The notes under the pieces: generated by a model
Databases searched by the model: none
The model's input: the letters and a program-made list of their open reading frames with translations, nothing else
What the model was told of the DNA's origin: nothing
Part shown: positions 54,763 to 63,637 of the stretch, one piece after another
Position numbering within the stretch: position 1 is the stretch's first letter
Layout of the letters: every line of letters starts with the position of its first letter
Assembly (NCBI RefSeq): GCF_000403455.2
Contig: NZ_KE159715.1
Coordinates: 236,132 to 300,131, forward strand
DNA from: Dorea sp. 5-2
Lineage (GTDB): Bacteria > Bacillota > Clostridia > Lachnospirales > Lachnospiraceae
Direction of reading: 5' to 3'
DNA: 64,000 nucleotides
Program-made: the position numbers and the translations under genes

Positions 54763-56718
54763 ATGATCATTACATTAAAAGACGGATCAACAAAGGAATA
54801 CGCAGAAGCGAAACAGATCATTGATATTGCGTATGATATCAGCGAGGGATTGGCGCGCGCCGCATGTGCCGGCGAGATTGACGGTGAGACGGCAGACTTA
54901 CGTACGGTGATCGACAGAGACTGTAAGCTGAATATCCTCACAGCCAGAGATGAGAAGGGGCTTGCCGCTCTGCGCCATACGGCGTCCCATGTGCTTGCCG
55001 AGGCGGTACAGAATCTTTTCCCGGATGCAAAGGTGGCGATCGGACCGTCTATTGATACCGGATTCTATTATGACTTTGAGAGCGCGCCTTTCTCGAGAGA
55101 AGATCTGGACGCCATCGAGAAGGAGATGAAGAAGATCATCAAGAAGGGTGCCAAGATTGAGCGTTTCACCAAATCCAGGGAAGATGCGATCGCATTCTTT
55201 CAGGAGAGAAATGAGCCGTACAAGGTGGAGCTGATCGAAGACCTTCCGGCGGATGCCGAGATCTCCTTCTATTCACAGGGCGATTGGGTAGATCTGTGCG
55301 CAGGCCCGCATCTGATGAATACGAAGGGGGTAAAGGCGTTCAAGCTGCTCTCTTCTTCCGGCGCTTACTGGAGAGGAAGCGAGAAGAACCAGATGCTTGC
55401 GCGTATCTATGGAACGGCTTACGGAACGAAGGACGAGCTTGCCGAGCATCTTCATATGTTGGAAGAGGCGAAGAAGCGCGACCACAATAAGCTTGGAAGA
55501 GAGATGAAACTGTTCACTACGGTGGACGTGATCGGACAGGGACTGCCGCTTCTGATGCCCAAGGGCGTGGTCATGTTAAAGGAACTCCAGAGATGGATGG
55601 AGGATCTGGAGGACAACGAGTGGGGCTACATCCGCACCAAGACTCCGTTGATGGCAAAAAGCGATCTGTACAAGATATCCGGACATTGGGATCACTATAA
55701 GGAAGGGATGTTTGTACTGGGAGACGAGGAGAAGGATAAGGAGGTATTTGCCCTGCGTCCCATGACTTGTCCGTTCCAGTATTATGTATATAAGGCAGAG
55801 CAGCACAGCTACCGTGATCTGCCGCTGCGTTACGGCGAGACGTCCACCCTGTTCCGCAACGAGGATTCCGGCGAGATGCACGGCTTGACCCGTGTGCGTC
55901 AGTTTACGATCTCCGAGGGGCACCTGGTCGTAAGGCCGGATCAGATGGTCAAGGAATTCAAGGACTGTATCGCGCTGGCGCAGCACTGCCTGCAGGTTCT
56001 GGGCGTGGAAGAGGATGTAACGTATCATCTGTCCAGATGGGATCCGGAGAATACGGAGAAATACATCGGTGAGCCGGAGGTATGGGAAGAGACGGAAGGA
56101 CATATCCGTACGATGCTTCAGGAATTAAATATTCCGTTTGTGGAGGATATAGGAGAAGCTGCCTTCTACGGACCGAAGGTAGATATCAACGCCAAGAACG
56201 TGTACGGCAAGGAAGATACCATGATCACGATCCAGTGGGACGCCCTGCTTGCCGAGCAGTTTGATATGTACTATATTGACGAGAACGGTGAGAAGATACG
56301 TCCGTATATTATCCACAGGACATCTATGGGCTGTTATGAGAGAACCCTTGCATGGCTGATCGAGAAATATGCGGGACTGTTCCCCACATGGCTGTGTCCG
56401 GAGCAGGTCCGCGTGATCCCGATCTCCGAGAAGTTCCATGAGTATGCGGCGCAGGTGGAGAGCAGGCTGAAGGCAAACGGCATCCGCTGCTCCGTAGACC
56501 AGCGTTCGGAGAAGATGGGTTACAAGATCCGGGAGGCGCGCCTGGACCGGGTGCCATACATGCTGGTGGTAGGAGCCAAGGAGCAGGAGGAAGGGCTGGT
56601 ATCCGTAAGAAGCCGGTTCTTAGGAGACGAGGGACAGAAATCTCCGGATACATTTATCGGTGAGATCTGTGAAGAGATCCGTACGAAGAAGATCCGCAAG
56701 ATTGAAGTTGAAGATTGA
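54763..56718 (+). CDS. thrS: threonyl-tRNA synthetase
   Basis: Charges tRNA-Thr. 651 residues: N-terminal TGS domain (1-60), editing domain with HTASHVLAEAV (about 71-81), class II catalytic core with PMTCPFQYYVYK (zinc Cys), the ETSTLFRNEDSGEMHGLTRVRQF motif 2 and VGGLxRxxGCYERT-like motif 3 (HRTSMGCYERTLAWL), then the anticodon domain. GGAAAGGAAGG precedes the ATG. The T-box senses its own tRNA. It is followed 13 bp later by a DUF3842 gene. Confidence 0.97.
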   Translation: MIITLKDGSTKEYAEAKQIIDIAYDISEGLARAACAGEIDGETADLRTVIDRDCKLNILTARDEKGLAALRHTASHVLAEAVQNLFPDAKVAIGPSIDTGFYYDFESAPFSREDLDAIEKEMKKIIKKGAKIERFTKSREDAIAFFQERNEPYKVELIEDLPADAEISFYSQGDWVDLCAGPHLMNTKGVKAFKLLSSSGAYWRGSEKNQMLARIYGTAYGTKDELAEHLHMLEEAKKRDHNKLGREMKLFTTVDVIGQGLPLLMPKGVVMLKELQRWMEDLEDNEWGYIRTKTPLMAKSDLYKISGHWDHYKEGMFVLGDEEKDKEVFALRPMTCPFQYYVYKAEQHSYRDLPLRYGETSTLFRNEDSGEMHGLTRVRQFTISEGHLVVRPDQMVKEFKDCIALAQHCLQVLGVEEDVTYHLSRWDPENTEKYIGEPEVWEETEGHIRTMLQELNIPFVEDIGEAAFYGPKVDINAKNVYGKEDTMITIQWDALLAEQFDMYYIDENGEKIRPYIIHRTSMGCYERTLAWLIEKYAGLFPTWLCPEQVRVIPISEKFHEYAAQVESRLKANGIRCSVDQRSEKMGYKIREARLDRVPYMLVVGAKEQEEGLVSVRSRFLGDEGQKSPDTFIGEICEEIRTKKIRKIEVED

Positions 56719-56731
56719 TGAAGGAGTGTTT

Positions 56732-57145
56732 ATGAATATTCTGATCCTAGATGCGCAGGGAGGCGGCTTGGGAAGACAACTGGTCGCCTCCGTTAAGAAA
56801 GAATTTCCGGAGGTGGGGATCACGGCTGTGGGTACGAATACCCTTGCCACTTCCAATATGCTCAAAGCAGGAGCAGACCATGGGGCGACCGGAGAGAATG
56901 CGGTAGCCGTAGGCTGCCGGAAGGCGGATCTGATCATCGGACCGGTAGGGATCGCCATCGCCGATTCTATGTACGGGGAGATCACGCCTGCCATGGCGGC
57001 GGCTGTGGGGCAGAGCGATGCGAAGAAGCTGTTGATTCCCATGAACCAGTGCAATAATATCATCGTGGGAGTGAAGAATGTCTCCATGAGCGATATGATC
57101 GGGACTGTGATCGGAATGCTGCGGGATGAGATCATGAAATCCTAA
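56732..57145 (+). CDS. DUF3842 family protein
   Basis: 137 residues, starting at ATG 56732 after GAAGGAGTG. The start is NILILDAQGGGLGRQLV, a P-loop-free nucleotide-like fold with GGGLGRQ; a further AVGTNTLATSNMLKAGAD segment is typical of this family. Homologues sit near thrS in Lachnospiraceae and have no assigned function. It is 13 bp behind thrS and so is likely co-transcribed under T-box control. Confidence 0.78.
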   Translation: MNILILDAQGGGLGRQLVASVKKEFPEVGITAVGTNTLATSNMLKAGADHGATGENAVAVGCRKADLIIGPVGIAIADSMYGEITPAMAAAVGQSDAKKLLIPMNQCNNIIVGVKNVSMSDMIGTVIGMLRDEIMKS

Positions 57146-57257
57146 ATGGTTCGCCCTGAAGGGTGAACGCCCGTTGGCTAGATCAGGTAGTTTGTAACAG
57201 AATGTAATAGAATAGATCAATAGAATATATATAGAAGAAAGTCATGAAGACAAGGAA

Positions 57258-57300
57258 CCTGCCAGAAGGGCAGGCGGTGTTTTCGTGGCTTTTTTTTGCC
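57258..57300 (+). terminator. possible terminator before larB
   Basis: CCTGCC (57258-57263) pairs with GGCAGG (57269-57274), and T-runs follow (57281-57283 and 57290-57297). The spacing between stem and second T-run is loose. The rest of the 57146-57341 gap shows no other feature. Confidence 0.35.
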
Positions 57301-57341
57301 GGAAGGTTGATGTGAAAAAGAAGGAAAAAGAAGGAGAGAAC

Positions 57342-58091
57342 ATGGATACAAGGGAAATATTAGAAAAAGTACGAGACGGGAGTATGGCAGTAGAAGAGGC
57401 GGAGCAGGTCTTTAGGCGCCAGCCCTTTGAGGAGATGGGATATGCGAAGCTTGACACCCACAGAAAGCTGCGTTCCGGCTTCCCGGAGGTCGTGTTCTGC
57501 AGCGGAAAGGCGACAGAACACCTCCTGCATATTTACCGGAAGCTGTATGAGGAAGACGGCGAAGTATTCGGTACACGTGCATCTGCCGAACAATATGAGG
57601 CTCTGAGATCACATCTGCCAAAGCTTGTATACGACCCGCTCTCCCGGATCATGAAGATCGAGAAGCCGGGGAAGGAGCGTGTGGGTAAGATCGCCGTCTG
57701 CACGGCGGGAACCGCTGATGTCCCGGTGGCGGAAGAGGCGGCGCAGACTGCAGAGTATTTCGGAAGTTGTGTGGAGCGGATCTATGACGTCGGAGTCAGC
57801 GGGATCCACCGCCTGCTCTCCCGGCTCGACGTGATCCAGAGCGCCAACTGCGTGGTGGCGATCGCGGGAATGGAGGGTGCGCTTGCAAGTGTCATCGGCG
57901 GGATGGTAGATAAGCCGGTCATTGCAGTGCCGACTTCCGTGGGATACGGGGCGAATCTTAACGGCATATCCGCCTTGCTTACCATGATCAACTCCTGTGC
58001 AAATGGGATTGCGGTGGTGAATATTGACAACGGATATGGGGCGGGCTATATCGCGACGCAGATCAACCGATTGGGGGAGAAGAGATTTTGA
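57342..58091 (+). CDS. larB: nickel-pincer cofactor biosynthesis protein LarB
   Basis: Carboxylates and hydrolyses nicotinate adenine dinucleotide as the first step to the nickel-pincer cofactor of lactate racemase. 249 residues from ATG 57342 with AAGGAGAG; the frame extends to 57285. The C-terminal half is PurE-like: AVCTAGTADVPVAEEAA and EGALASVIGGMVDKPVIAVPTSVGYG, and the last segment AVVNIDNGYGAGYIATQINR is typical of LarB. larC and larE are not in the window. It runs directly into the ABC importer (17-bp gap). Confidence 0.9.
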   Translation: MDTREILEKVRDGSMAVEEAEQVFRRQPFEEMGYAKLDTHRKLRSGFPEVVFCSGKATEHLLHIYRKLYEEDGEVFGTRASAEQYEALRSHLPKLVYDPLSRIMKIEKPGKERVGKIAVCTAGTADVPVAEEAAQTAEYFGSCVERIYDVGVSGIHRLLSRLDVIQSANCVVAIAGMEGALASVIGGMVDKPVIAVPTSVGYGANLNGISALLTMINSCANGIAVVNIDNGYGAGYIATQINRLGEKRF

Positions 58092-58108
58092 GAAGAGAAG
58101 GATACGGG

Positions 58109-59716
58109 ATGACGGATATAAGAAGATTGCCTGCGGGGCGAAAGATCATTTTATGGGTGCAGATGACGGCAGCGATCCTCATGCTTGCCGCCTGCGGCAA
58201 TACGCCGGATCCGCAGGGCTCTGCCGGGGCGGGCGCAAGTACGGAGGCGGGCGCAGGCAGCGATACACTGATCTATGGAAGCGGCGACTATACCAGGATC
58301 AATCCGGCGATGGACGAGCATGGGGAGATCAATATTCTGATCTTTAACGGGCTTACGGCTCATAACGGGGAGAATGAAGTGGTTCCAAGCCTTGCAGAGA
58401 GCTGGGAGTTTGACGAGGGAACCTGTACTTATACCTTTCATCTGAAAGAGGGTGTGAAGTGGCATGACGGTGAAGAATTCACGGCAGACGACGTGAAGTT
58501 TACGATCGAGGCGATCATGGATCCCGAGAACGGGTCTGAGAATGCGCCCAATTATGAGGATGTGGAAGAGATCACGGCGGCGGACGACCATACCATAGTA
58601 TTCCGTCTGTCGGCGCCGAATGTGGCGTTCCTTGATTATATGACGATGGCGGTGCTCCCGAAGCATCTGCTGGAAGGCGAGGATATGCAGGAGTCCGATT
58701 TCTTCCGGCATCCGGTGGGTACAGGCCCTTATAAGCTTAAGGACTGGGACGCGGGACAGGCGATCACGCTTGAGAAGAATGAAGAATATTTTAAAGGGGC
58801 GCCGCAGATCGGCAGGATCATCTTCAAGATCGTCCCGGACGATAATGCGAAGGCAGTACAGATGGAATCGGGCGAGCTTGACCTGGCGCTTCTGACTCCG
58901 AAGGATGCAAAGGTCTTTGCAGACAGGGACGAGTATACGTGCTATGACATGAAGACCTCTGATTACCGGGGGATCCTGTTTAATTTCCGGAATGAATACT
59001 GGACAAAGAACCGGGATCTCATTCCTGCAGTCTGTTATGCCATCGACAGGCAGGCGATCGTTGACGCCGTCCTTCTTGGGCAGGGGGTTCCGGCATATGG
59101 ACCGCTGCAGAGAAATGTCTATAATGAAGAAGAAGTGGAGCATTATGATCATGATCCCAAGAAAGCGAGGCAGGTTCTCGAAGACGCTGGGTGCAGGATG
59201 GGAAGCGATGGTTTCTATGAGCGGGACGGCGAGACGGTAGGCTTCGTACTCAGCGTCGGTGCGGGAGACCAGGTCCGTATCGACATGGCGCAGGCGGCGG
59301 CACAGCAATTGGGTGAAGCCGGGATCGAATGCACGGTAGATATACCGGCGCAGGTAGACTGGGAGGCGCAGATGGCTTATCTGATCGGATGGGGCAGCCC
59401 CTTTGATGCGGACGATCATACCTATAAGGTATTTGGCACGGATAAGGGAGCGAATTACAGCGGGTACTCCAACGAGCAGGTGGACCGGTATCTGACCGAG
59501 GCGCGCCGGTCGGACGATCCGGCAGTCCGCAGGGAGGCATACGGCGAGTTCCAGAAGGAGCTTGCGAAGGATCCGGCTTTTGCATTCATCTGTTATGTGG
59601 ACGCCGCTTATGTGGCGGACGCCCGGATCCGGGGGATCGCACAGGATACGGTGATGGGGCATCATGGTGTCGGGATCTTCTTTAATGTCACGGAGTGGAC
59701 CATTACGGACCAGTGA
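58109..59716 (+). CDS. ABC importer substrate-binding lipoprotein (family 5)
   Basis: 535 residues from ATG 58109 (AAGGA 6 bp ahead; frame extends to a TTG at 58088). The lipoprotein signal ends at MLAACGN, and an Ala/Gly-rich linker follows (about 30-45). Then comes the solute-binding fold of the peptide/nickel/opine family (SBP_bac_5): PSLAESWEFD, FHLKEGVKWHDGEEFTADDVKFT, GTGPYKL and GWGSPFDADDH. Peptide- and nickel-binding members cannot be separated by eye. The next-door larB favours nickel. Confidence 0.85.
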   Translation: MTDIRRLPAGRKIILWVQMTAAILMLAACGNTPDPQGSAGAGASTEAGAGSDTLIYGSGDYTRINPAMDEHGEINILIFNGLTAHNGENEVVPSLAESWEFDEGTCTYTFHLKEGVKWHDGEEFTADDVKFTIEAIMDPENGSENAPNYEDVEEITAADDHTIVFRLSAPNVAFLDYMTMAVLPKHLLEGEDMQESDFFRHPVGTGPYKLKDWDAGQAITLEKNEEYFKGAPQIGRIIFKIVPDDNAKAVQMESGELDLALLTPKDAKVFADRDEYTCYDMKTSDYRGILFNFRNEYWTKNRDLIPAVCYAIDRQAIVDAVLLGQGVPAYGPLQRNVYNEEEVEHYDHDPKKARQVLEDAGCRMGSDGFYERDGETVGFVLSVGAGDQVRIDMAQAAAQQLGEAGIECTVDIPAQVDWEAQMAYLIGWGSPFDADDHTYKVFGTDKGANYSGYSNEQVDRYLTEARRSDDPAVRREAYGEFQKELAKDPAFAFICYVDAAYVADARIRGIAQDTVMGHHGVGIFFNVTEWTITDQ

Positions 59717-59759
59717 AACAGCAGAGACAGGAAATGAAGATAAGAAATGGAGATAAGAA

Positions 59760-61673
59760 ATGCCGGAATTATTAGAAGTAAAGGATCTGTCCGTCAGCTT
59801 TGACACGCCGCAGGGAACCGTACATGCAGTCCGGAATGTAAGCTTCTCCTTGAAGGCAGGAGAGGTACTGGCTGTTGTGGGGGAGTCAGGCTGCGGAAAG
59901 AGTGCGCTGTGTAAGAGTATCATGAAGCTTCTGCCGTCTTCTGCGAGGATCCGGGCATGCCATATCCTGGTGAAAGGCGCGGATATCACAGGATATCGTG
60001 AACGGGATATGCGTAAGCTTCGCGGAAAGCTGTTCTCCATGATCCTGCAGGATCCGTTGACTGCATTGGATCCGGTCATGCCGGTGGGAAAGCAGATTGC
60101 AGAAGCGGTGAAGGTGCAGGAGCCAGGGATCGCGAAGACGGAACTTAAGAAGCGGGTTGTGGAATTACTGACACTGGTGGGGATTGACCGCCCCAAAGAG
60201 CGGCTGGGGATGTATCCCTGCCATTTTTCCGGGGGAATGAGACAGCGGATCGTGATGGCGGTGGCGCTTGCCGGGAATCCGGATATCCTCTTTGCAGATG
60301 AACCGACGACCGCGTTGGATGTGACGATACAGGCGCAGATCCTGGATCTGATCCGGGAGATCCAGCGGAAGATGGGGATGGCGGCGGTATTTGTGACGCA
60401 TGACCTGTGCCTTGCCGCGAGGATCGCGGACCGGGTTGCGGTGATGTATGCAGGGAAGATTGTGGAGATCGGCATGACAGAAGAGATCTTCAAGGATCCG
60501 AGACATCCGTATACATGGGGGCTGATGCGGTCTCTTCCTATATATTCGAAGGGGAAGGACACACTATATACGATTCCGGGAATGCCGCCGACGCTTCTTG
60601 ATCTGCCGAAAGGAGATGCCTTCGCATGCCGGAATGCGTATGCGCTGGGGATCGATCATGAAGAAGAACCGCCCATGTTCCGGGTTACGGATACGCACCA
60701 TGCGGCGACATGGCTTCTGGATCCGCGTGCGCCGAAGCCGGACGCCGGGATTCCTGCCGCGCCGGTTTATCCGCAGACGGATGCAGAACGCCCGTATGAG
60801 AGTAAGAGTACGGGAACAGTGAAGCAAGGAAAATGTACGGCGCGTGATGAAATATTATTAGACGTACGGCGTCTGTCCCATACATTTTCAATATCAAGGA
60901 AGCTATCGGTAAAAGCCGTGGACGATGTCTCATTTCAGATCAGGCGGGGAGAGATCTTCGGGCTTGTGGGAGAGTCCGGCTCCGGCAAATCGACGGTTGC
61001 CAGATGTATTATGAATATCTGCCGTCCGCGGGGGCATGGAGCTACGGAGAGGATTCTGTATGACGGGATTGACATCTGGGACGGCAGGCAGTTTCGCGCC
61101 AATAAGAGGATGCTTGAGACGACGCGGCAGATCATCTTCCAGGATTCCGATTCCAGCCTGAATCCGCGTATGAAGGTATGCGACATTATCGCTGAACCGA
61201 TGAAGATCTGGAAGATCACTCCGCCGAGAGGTTCCCTGCGTGCGGAGGCGGAGTTCCAGATGCATTATGTGGGGCTTCCTGCCGGCTATCTGGATAAGTA
61301 TCCGGGAGAGCTGTCAGGGGGGCAGAGGCAGCGGGTGGCGATTGCCAGAGCGCTGGCGATGGAACCCAAACTTCTGGTGGCGGACGAGCCGATCGCGGCG
61401 CTGGATGTATCCATTCAGGCGCAGATCGTGAATCTCTTCCGGCATCTTCAGAAGGAGCATGGATTCTCCTTCCTGTTTATTGCCCACGACCTGGCGATGG
61501 TAGAATTCCTGTGCGACCGGGTCGGGGTGATGTATCAGGGAAGATTGGTGGAGACGGGGACGGTGAAAGAGCTATTTTCCAATCCGCGGCATGCGTATAC
61601 GAAGAAATTACTGTCGGCGGCGCAATGGGATATATGGAACTTGACAAGGGGGAGGATCTCTTATGGGGTATAA
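59760..61673 (+). CDS. fused double ATPase of the importer (OppDF/NikDE-like)
   Basis: 637 residues with two ABC domains in one chain. First: Walker A GESGCGKSA (about 39-47), signature FSGGMRQR, Walker B LFADEPTTALD. Second, after a spacer with zinc-ligand-like Cys (ACRNAY): Walker A GESGSGKST (about 405-413), signature LSGGQRQR, and LLVADEPIAALD. Most Opp/Nik systems use two separate ATPases, so the fusion is notable. It is followed by a permease that overlaps its last 11 bp. Confidence 0.9.
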   Translation: MPELLEVKDLSVSFDTPQGTVHAVRNVSFSLKAGEVLAVVGESGCGKSALCKSIMKLLPSSARIRACHILVKGADITGYRERDMRKLRGKLFSMILQDPLTALDPVMPVGKQIAEAVKVQEPGIAKTELKKRVVELLTLVGIDRPKERLGMYPCHFSGGMRQRIVMAVALAGNPDILFADEPTTALDVTIQAQILDLIREIQRKMGMAAVFVTHDLCLAARIADRVAVMYAGKIVEIGMTEEIFKDPRHPYTWGLMRSLPIYSKGKDTLYTIPGMPPTLLDLPKGDAFACRNAYALGIDHEEEPPMFRVTDTHHAATWLLDPRAPKPDAGIPAAPVYPQTDAERPYESKSTGTVKQGKCTARDEILLDVRRLSHTFSISRKLSVKAVDDVSFQIRRGEIFGLVGESGSGKSTVARCIMNICRPRGHGATERILYDGIDIWDGRQFRANKRMLETTRQIIFQDSDSSLNPRMKVCDIIAEPMKIWKITPPRGSLRAEAEFQMHYVGLPAGYLDKYPGELSGGQRQRVAIARALAMEPKLLVADEPIAALDVSIQAQIVNLFRHLQKEHGFSFLFIAHDLAMVEFLCDRVGVMYQGRLVETGTVKELFSNPRHAYTKKLLSAAQWDIWNLTRGRISYGV

Positions 61674-62616
61674 GATCATATCTGTTATACTCAGTATTTT
61701 TCTTCTGTCGGCAGCCGTGTTCTACATGGCAAGGCTTGCGCCGGGAGATCCGCTGGTGTCTTATTACGGAGACCGTGCAGAGAAGATGAGCCCGAAAGAG
61801 CGGGAGTGGGCGGAGGATAAGCTGGGATTGAAAGACCCGGTCACGGTGCAGTATGTCCGCTGGCTTGGCAGGGCATTTCACGGAGACTTTGGGATCTCTT
61901 ATAAATATAAGGCGGACGTCCTGGAAGTGATCAAAGAGCGTGTGGGAAATACGTTGGTCCTGGGAGGGATCGGGCTTTTCCTGACCATCGGGCTGTCTCT
62001 TTTGCTGGGAGTTCTGTGCGCATGGCAGGAAGACGGTATGTTAGACCGCGTCATCTGTAAGGTGGGGACGGTTACAAGCTGTATCCCGGAATTCTGGCTG
62101 TCTCTGGTACTGCTCCTGATCTTTGCGGTCAATCTCAGGTGGCTGCCAAGCGGCGGAGCCTATACCATCGGGACGGAAGCGGGGGCTGCCGACCGTATCC
62201 GGCATCTGATCCTGCCTGTGGCCGCGGCGGTGCTCAGTCATCTGTGGTATTACGCCTATATGGTACGCAATAAGCTGTTAGAGGAAGTGCGGGCGGACTA
62301 TGTCCTGCTGGCAAGGGCGAAGGGACTGAGGAAAAGGAACATACTGTTTGGGCACTGTCTTTGGAATATGCTGCCCTCTTACCTGAGCATTATGGCGATC
62401 TCCGTGCCTCATATCCTGGGCGGGACGTATATTGTCGAGATGGTTTTCTCATATCCCGGGCTTGGGACATTGTCTTTTGAGAGTGCGCGATATCAGGATT
62501 ATAATCTCTTGATGTGTCTGTGCCTGATGTCAGGGATCTTGGTGATCTTATGTAATATGGCGGCGCAGGCGATCAATGAGAAGATCGATCCGAGAATGAA
62601 GGCAGAGGATTGGTAG
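61663..62616 (+). CDS. ABC importer permease (NikB/DppB-like)
   Basis: 317 residues with about six spans: starting MGYKIISVILSIFLLSAAVF, then LAPGDPL near residue 26, and the family motif EEVRADYVLLARAKGLRKRNILF, the EAA-loop that contacts the ATPase. It overlaps the ATPase gene by 11 bp and the next permease by coupling. Confidence 0.9.
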   Translation: MGYKIISVILSIFLLSAAVFYMARLAPGDPLVSYYGDRAEKMSPKEREWAEDKLGLKDPVTVQYVRWLGRAFHGDFGISYKYKADVLEVIKERVGNTLVLGGIGLFLTIGLSLLLGVLCAWQEDGMLDRVICKVGTVTSCIPEFWLSLVLLLIFAVNLRWLPSGGAYTIGTEAGAADRIRHLILPVAAAVLSHLWYYAYMVRNKLLEEVRADYVLLARAKGLRKRNILFGHCLWNMLPSYLSIMAISVPHILGGTYIVEMVFSYPGLGTLSFESARYQDYNLLMCLCLMSGILVILCNMAAQAINEKIDPRMKAEDW

Positions 62617-62648
62617 AAGAGGTGTTATCCTATGGAGGTGAGAAACTT

Positions 62649-63533
62649 ATGGCAGGGCAGTTCGAGATTGTCGGGATGAAGGAGACGGAACAAAGAGAGC
62701 CCAAGCAGAGAAAGAAATGGTATGAAGGAAAACCGGTGATCTCGATGGCGGTCCTTGTCCTGATCGTAACAGGCTGCCTTGCCTGTGATCTGATCATGAC
62801 AAAGGATCCTTTCTATCTGGATCTTAAGAATTGTAATGACCCTCCGAACCTGGAGTTCCGATTCGGAACAGATACCATGGGCAGGGATATCTTCTCTATG
62901 ATCTGGTACGGAGGCAGGATCTCGCTGTTTATAGGGGTGGTTTCGACTGTCATATCTACGGCTGCGGCAGTGATCTTCGGGACGGTCAGCGCAAGTGCGC
63001 CCGCCTGGGCGGATCACCTTCTGATGCGGTTTGCGGAGATCCTCATCAGTGTACCGGGGCTTCTTATGGTGATCTTCGTACAGGCGGTTCTGGGGGAGGC
63101 GAATGTACTGAGCCTTTCCTTTGTGATCGGGATCACCGGTTGGATGGGGATCGCCAAGGTCATACGGACGGAGGTGCGCAGGCTTCGCAGCAGTGAATAT
63201 GTGATCGCCTCAAGATGTATGGGCGGAAGCTTTTTTCATATACTATGGCATCACCTGGCGCCGAATTTTATATCTTCTATCATGTTCATGGTGGTCATGA
63301 ATATCCGAACTGCCATTGCGGCAGAGTCGACGCTGAGCTTCATGGGGATCGGGCTGCCGGTTGAGGTTATTTCGTGGGGCAGCATGCTATCCCTGGCTGA
63401 GAAAGCATTGCTGTCCAATTCCTGGTGGATGATCCTGATTCCGGGCGCATTTCTTGTCGTGACACTTCTGTGCGTTACAAACCTTGGAAATTATCTGCGC
63501 AGGAGTGTGAACCGGCAGGAGAGGAATCTGTAA
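62649..63533 (+). CDS. ABC importer permease (NikC/DppC-like)
   Basis: 294 residues from ATG 62649 with GGAGGTGAG ahead (the frame extends to TTG 62610). An N-terminal cytosolic tail and about six spans; the NikC/DppC family shows FGTDTMGRDIFS at the domain start and the EAA loop RRLRSSEYVIASRCMGGSFF. The order here is binding protein, double ATPase, then the two permeases, whereas permeases usually come before ATPases. Confidence 0.9.
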   Translation: MAGQFEIVGMKETEQREPKQRKKWYEGKPVISMAVLVLIVTGCLACDLIMTKDPFYLDLKNCNDPPNLEFRFGTDTMGRDIFSMIWYGGRISLFIGVVSTVISTAAAVIFGTVSASAPAWADHLLMRFAEILISVPGLLMVIFVQAVLGEANVLSLSFVIGITGWMGIAKVIRTEVRRLRSSEYVIASRCMGGSFFHILWHHLAPNFISSIMFMVVMNIRTAIAAESTLSFMGIGLPVEVISWGSMLSLAEKALLSNSWWMILIPGAFLVVTLLCVTNLGNYLRRSVNRQERNL

Positions 63534-63542
63534 TTTTTTAGA

Positions 63543-63576
63543 CGGATTTGTGCAAATATCATCGGATTTGTGCAAA
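63543..63576 (+). promoter_or_regulatory. 14-bp direct repeat, candidate operator
   Basis: CGGATTTGTGCAAA occurs at 63543-63556 and 63563-63576, 20 bp apart (two helical turns), in the short gap ahead of the beta-helix gene. Repeats of this spacing are typical AraC-family half-sites. A -10-like TAGAAT is at 63597-63602. Confidence 0.55.
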
Positions 63577-63637
63577 CATGTGAAATGAAAAAGTGATAGA
63601 ATGAGGGCACAAATTTGGAAGCAGGAGGTATACAAAA

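Noticed and set aside
58151..60562. 803-codon open frame on the minus strand opposite the importer genes
   Set aside because: It mirrors two strong plus-strand genes, has Arg/His/Pro-rich composition, no ribosome site, and no recognisable motif; it is a shadow of codon bias.
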